Source: ZC4RG30 sp964396335
GTDB lineage: Bacteria; Pseudomonadota; Gammaproteobacteria; Steroidobacterales; Steroidobacteraceae
Length of the DNA: 15,894 bases
Direction: 5' to 3'
Assembly: GCA_964396335.1 (NCBI GenBank)
Contig: CAYNEX010000060.1
Span: 1 to 15,894 of the forward strand
Under the pieces are notes generated by a model. The model was not told the origin of the DNA and did not search any database. It saw nothing but the letters and a program-made list of their open reading frames with translations. This document shows, one piece after another, positions 13,329 through 15,894 of this stretch (the stretch's first letter is position 1; the number at the start of each line of letters is the position of its first letter). Both the position numbers and the translations under genes were made by a program.

Positions 13329-14450
13329 ATGAAGACGGGAATTCGCAATGTGTTGAAGGTGGCGGTGGCGTCGCTGGCGCTGGGCGTCTCCGGCCTCTCG
13401 CTTGCCGCCGACCAGGGCATCGCCGGCCGCATCGCGGGCAAGACGCGCGAGGCGGCCCAGCAGGCGAACGAGAAGCGCGAGGCACAGCGTGCCGAACCGC
13501 GTCCTTTGCAGCCGCGGCCGGCTCCGGCGCAGCCCAAGCCCGTGCAGTCGCAGCCCAAGCCGGCGCCGTCACAGCCGCGGCTTGCGCCTGCGCAGCCGAA
13601 GCCGGAGCAGGCGAGGCCGCAGCAGCCCCGAGGCGAACAGCGTCCGGCGCCGCGCAATGAGCCGCGCGCGTCGAACCCGAACCAGCCCCGCTCCGGCACC
13701 GCGCAGCGCAACGACCGCAATCGCGACCGCGGCAATGCAGGTCCGCGCAATGATCGTCCGCAGCGCGGCGACAGCAATGCGCAGCCGTCGCGGCCCGCGC
13801 CGCCGACCAGCGCCGGCACTTCGCGCAACAACAACAATCGCGGCATCACCGGCTCGGTGATCCAGCGTGAGTACAACACCCGCGATCCGCGTCCGGATCG
13901 TCCGGCGCGCCCCGGCAATGGCAATCGCCACGACCATCGCTTCGATCGTCCGCGCCATCGCACCGTGCATGTGATCCATCACCTGCCGCCGGGTTACCGT
14001 GACTACGCGTGGAACGGCCGCAACTATTACTACTACGACGGTTTCTGGTACCGGCCGTATGGCGGCACCTATGTGTCGGTCAGCGTGCCCTATGGCTTCT
14101 TCGTGACGTCACTGCCCGGGTCATACACCAGCGTGTGGGTGGGCAATACGCGCTACTACTACTCGGACTACCACTACTACACCTACGAGCCGGAACGCCG
14201 CGGTTATGTGGTGGTGCCGTCGCCCTATGGCGATGACGAGGAAGAGGCGTACGACGATGACCTGTACGTCTATCCGGCGCAGGGCCAGAGCGAGCAGCAG
14301 CAGGCGGATGACCGCTATGAATGCCATCGCTGGGCCGTGGCCGAGACCGACTACGATCCCATCGACGATGAGTACGATGCGGACCTGCGCCAGGACTACC
14401 TGCGGGCGCTGACCGCCTGCCTGGTCGGCCGCGGTTACACGGTTCGCTGA
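13329..14450 (+). CDS. DUF6515-like exported protein with Pro/Gln/Arg-rich linker and C-terminal DRYEC module
   Basis: The 373-residue product has a signal peptide (core 9-22, cleavage near SLA at 24-26). Residues 50-210 are a low-complexity Pro/Gln/Arg then Asn/Arg/Asp-rich linker, expected to be disordered and basic. Residues 211-300 contain VHVIHHLPPGYRDYAWNGRNYYYYDGFWYRP and further Tyr-rich strands, which resemble the DUF6515 family of exported proteins (from memory). An acidic patch GDDEEEAYDDD at 301-311 precedes the module YVYPAQGQS...DRYECHRWAVAETDYDP...LTACLVGRGYTVR (313-373), shared with the upstream lipoprotein. The only cysteines are 332 and 364. The start is an ATG 4 nt after the upstream stop, with GTGAGG before it, so the pair is an operon. 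Function unknown. Confidence 0.82.
   Translation: MKTGIRNVLKVAVASLALGVSGLSLAADQGIAGRIAGKTREAAQQANEKREAQRAEPRPLQPRPAPAQPKPVQSQPKPAPSQPRLAPAQPKPEQARPQQPRGEQRPAPRNEPRASNPNQPRSGTAQRNDRNRDRGNAGPRNDRPQRGDSNAQPSRPAPPTSAGTSRNNNNRGITGSVIQREYNTRDPRPDRPARPGNGNRHDHRFDRPRHRTVHVIHHLPPGYRDYAWNGRNYYYYDGFWYRPYGGTYVSVSVPYGFFVTSLPGSYTSVWVGNTRYYYSDYHYYTYEPERRGYVVVPSPYGDDEEEAYDDDLYVYPAQGQSEQQQADDRYECHRWAVAETDYDPIDDEYDADLRQDYLRALTACLVGRGYTVR
13500..13640 (+). repeat. Degenerate CAGCC(C/G)AAGCC coding repeat
   Basis: An imperfect tandem repeat of Gln-Pro-Lys-Pro and Ala-Pro-Ala-Gln-Pro codons encodes the proline-rich linker of the DUF6515-like protein. Such stretches can vary in length between strains by slippage. 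Confidence 0.65.
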
Positions 14451-14475
14451 GGGATGTCGGTTGCCCGTCGCCGCT

Positions 14476-15108
14476 TCAGCGGATCGACGGGCGGCTGGTC
14501 AGTTCGCGATAGCGGTCGATGTCGGCATCGAACTTGGCGCGCAGCTCCTCGCGGCGCGCCTCGTGCCGCGCCAGGGTCTCGCGCACCGAACGGCGCTCGC
14601 CCAGCGCCTGCACCACTTCGCCAGCCAGCGCATCCGGCAGTCGCCGCGCATTCGGATTGTCCGAATAGGGCTTGAAGCCCGACATGCGTTTCTTCAGTGA
14701 TTCGATGCGCTGGTCGCTGGCGGTCAACGAGCTCTTTGCCAGCTCGATCTGCGCATCCACCAGCGCGAGCTGTTCGTCGCGGGCGCGCTCGATGTCCGAG
14801 ACGCGGTTGTAGGTCGACAGCAGGAAGCTGTCCTGCGCGCGGCGCCGCGCTTCTTCCTCGCGCTGCTTCTGCGCGGCCTCATATTCCTCCGGCGTCAGCT
14901 GCCGGGGAATGGTGCCCACCGGCACGCCATGCTCATTGAGCAAGGTGCGGTCGGTCTTCACCGCCTCGGGCGGCGGCGCATCGCCGTAATGCACGACGCC
15001 GTTGGCATCCGTCCATTTCTGGATGGTGCGCCCCTCGGCCGCGCCGGCCAGGGAGCCAGCCAGCGTGGCGCCGGTTGCCAGGGCAAGAAGAAGCGGGTTG
15101 GGCCTCAT
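14476..15108 (-). CDS. Exported DUF4124-domain coiled-coil protein
   Basis: The 210-residue product has a signal peptide (core 5-19, cleavage near AGA at 21-23). A DUF4124 segment follows at 28-46 (TIQKWTDANGVVHYGDAPPP), a short beta domain common at the N-terminus of periplasmic proteins in gammaproteobacteria. Residues 72-200 are highly charged and heptad-like (EEYEAAQKQREEEARRRAQ and so on), predicted to form long helices or a coiled coil, broken near 143-160. No catalytic motif is visible. A good ribosome binding site (GGGGAGGAT) precedes the ATG at 15108. It is convergent with the DUF6515-like gene (25 bp between stops) and lies 64 bp after the pyrE stop on the same strand, so it may be read from the pyrE promoter. 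Role unknown. Confidence 0.85.
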   Translation of the reverse strand: MRPNPLLLALATGATLAGSLAGAAEGRTIQKWTDANGVVHYGDAPPPEAVKTDRTLLNEHGVPVGTIPRQLTPEEYEAAQKQREEEARRRAQDSFLLSTYNRVSDIERARDEQLALVDAQIELAKSSLTASDQRIESLKKRMSGFKPYSDNPNARRLPDALAGEVVQALGERRSVRETLARHEARREELRAKFDADIDRYRELTSRPSIR

Positions 15109-15172
15109 GCCGCGATCCTCCCCCCGAAGGGCCCCGATTGCAAAGCCTGCATGCCGGGCGCCGTGGCCTGCG

Positions 15173-15847
15173 TCACACCTGCGACACGCCGTAGCGCGCC
15201 CGGTAGGCCTCCATGGCAGCCAGTGCGTCCTGCGGCAGCAGGCCGTTGCCCGAGCGCAGCGTGTCGATCAGGCCGGAAAGGCTGAGGATGCTGAAGGCGG
15301 AAATGCCATACAGCCTTTTCACCTCCTGCACCGCCGATTCAGGCAGGTCGTTGCCCTGGGCATCGCGGCCGCGCTCCTGGCGGTCCAGCGCCAGTGCCAC
15401 GCCGGCCGGCGTCGCGCCGGCGGCGCGGATGATCTCGATGGATTCGCGGATGGCGGTGCCGGCGGTGATCACATCATCGATGATCAGCACGCGCCCGGAC
15501 AGCGCGCGGCCGACGATGCTGCCGCCCTCGCCATGGCTCTTGGCCTCCTTGCGGTTGAAGGCATAGGGCAGGTTGCGGCCATGCTCCGCATGCAATGCGG
15601 CGGCGGTCGCGGCGACCAGCGGGATGCCCTTGTAGGCCGGTCCGAACAGCATGTCGAACTCGAGGCCCGAGGCCACGATGGCGGCGGCATAACAGCGCCC
15701 CAGCACCGACAGCGAGGCGCCATCATCGAAGGAGCCGGCGTTGAAGAAATACGGGCTGACGCGCCCGGATTTCAGGGTGAACTCGCCGAAGCGCAAGGCG
15801 TTGCGCGACAGGGCGAGACGAATGAATTCCTGCTGGTAGTCCTGCAT
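15173..15847 (-). CDS. pyrE: Orotate phosphoribosyltransferase (PyrE)
   Basis: PyrE transfers orotate onto PRPP to make orotidine 5'-monophosphate, the fifth step of de novo pyrimidine synthesis. The 224-residue product starts MQDYQQEFIRLALSRNALRFG and aligns closely with E. coli PyrE. It has Lys26 in FTLKSGRVSPYFFNAG, LFGPAYKGIP at 67-76, the catalytic flexible loop RKEAKSHGEGG at 99-109 and the PRPP-binding loop LIIDDVITAGTA at 121-132. It is a little longer than the E. coli enzyme (213), mainly from a few residues near 160-172 and the C-terminus. The ATG at 15847 has only a weak GGTGG upstream. dut and pyrE share this neighbourhood in many gammaproteobacteria, consistent with pyrimidine metabolism. 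Confidence 0.98.
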   Translation of the reverse strand: MQDYQQEFIRLALSRNALRFGEFTLKSGRVSPYFFNAGSFDDGASLSVLGRCYAAAIVASGLEFDMLFGPAYKGIPLVAATAAALHAEHGRNLPYAFNRKEAKSHGEGGSIVGRALSGRVLIIDDVITAGTAIRESIEIIRAAGATPAGVALALDRQERGRDAQGNDLPESAVQEVKRLYGISAFSILSLSGLIDTLRSGNGLLPQDALAAMEAYRARYGVSQV

Positions 15848-15880
15848 GCCACCGTTCCAAAAGCCGCTATGATGCCGGCG

Positions 15881-15894
15881 GTGCGCATCATACC
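15881..15894 (+). CDS. Possible first codons of an xth/crc-type exonuclease III family gene (partial)
   Basis: GTG CGC ATC ATA reads MRII, the usual beginning of exonuclease III and Crc family proteins, and such a gene commonly lies divergent from pyrE in pseudomonads and relatives. The next codon begins CC and would be proline, whereas serine or threonine is more usual. In-frame ATGs at 15869 and 15872 are alternatives. Only four codons are visible, so this rests mainly on known gene order. Confidence 0.25.

Noticed and set aside
13500..13640. CRISPR-like or structural DNA repeat
   Set aside because: The repeats are short, irregular, in frame and encode a Pro/Gln/Lys linker; there are no regular spacers.
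12764..13963. 399-codon minus-strand frame opposite the zipper and DUF6515 genes
   Set aside because: Its Cys/Gly-rich repeats are the complement of the proline-rich linker codons on the plus strand, which carry clear signal peptides and shared motifs.

Overview
The window is about 15.9 kb of GC-rich, gene-dense bacterial DNA, most likely from a gammaproteobacterium. The best evidence for that is the order of its core genes. Reading left to right they are ftsE and ftsY (both -), rsmD and coaD (+), mutM, rpmG, rpmB and radC (all -), coaBC and dut (+), and pyrE (-). This is essentially the coaD-mutM-rpmG-rpmB-radC-coaBC-dut-pyrE neighbourhood known from Escherichia coli. The Dut, PyrE, RpmB and RpmG sequences are also close to the gammaproteobacterial forms. 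The high GC, the DUF4124 and DUF6515 envelope proteins and the GumN-like fragment would fit a lineage around Xanthomonadales, Nevskiales or Steroidobacterales, but this assignment is inference. A run of exactly 100 N at 9994-10093 shows that the sequence is a draft scaffold.

Layout. 1-1496 (-): ftsY followed 4 nt later by ftsE, which runs off the left edge (cell division and membrane targeting). 1558-2602 (+): rsmD overlapping coaD by 35 nt. 2687-4210 (+): a secreted ankyrin-repeat protein. 4204-5732 (-): mutM followed by an AlkA-type glycosylase, two base-excision repair enzymes in one probable unit. 5786-6344 (-): rpmB-rpmG with a recognisable promoter and a good intrinsic terminator. 6473-7147 (-): radC, divergent from coaBC (7366-8592, +).

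8636-9425 (-) is an accessory block of three tandem, mutually related small lipoproteins. 9645-9993 (+) is a TraB/GumN-like fragment that runs into the assembly gap. 10152-10490 (+) is a small four-helix membrane protein. 10516-11273 (+) is dut, translationally coupled to a small XRE-type regulator. 11275-12669 (-) is an exported alpha/beta hydrolase. 12791-14450 (+) holds a glycine-zipper lipoprotein and a DUF6515-like exported protein that share a module. 14476-15108 (-) is an exported DUF4124 coiled-coil protein. 15173-15847 (-) is pyrE. The right edge may hold the first codons of a divergent xth/crc-type gene.

How the genes fit together. The conserved backbone covers pyrimidine nucleotide and CoA synthesis (pyrE, dut, coaBC, coaD), ribosome parts and modification (rpmB, rpmG, rsmD), DNA repair (mutM, the AlkA-type glycosylase, radC) and division or secretion (ftsE, ftsY). 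Between these anchors sit slots filled with envelope proteins, almost all carrying signal peptides or lipoboxes. I see no mobile element, CRISPR array, tRNA or rRNA. The least explained parts are the lipoprotein triplet and the pair of exported proteins sharing one C-terminal module, the latter preceded by an 11-bp-period TTCAG direct repeat.
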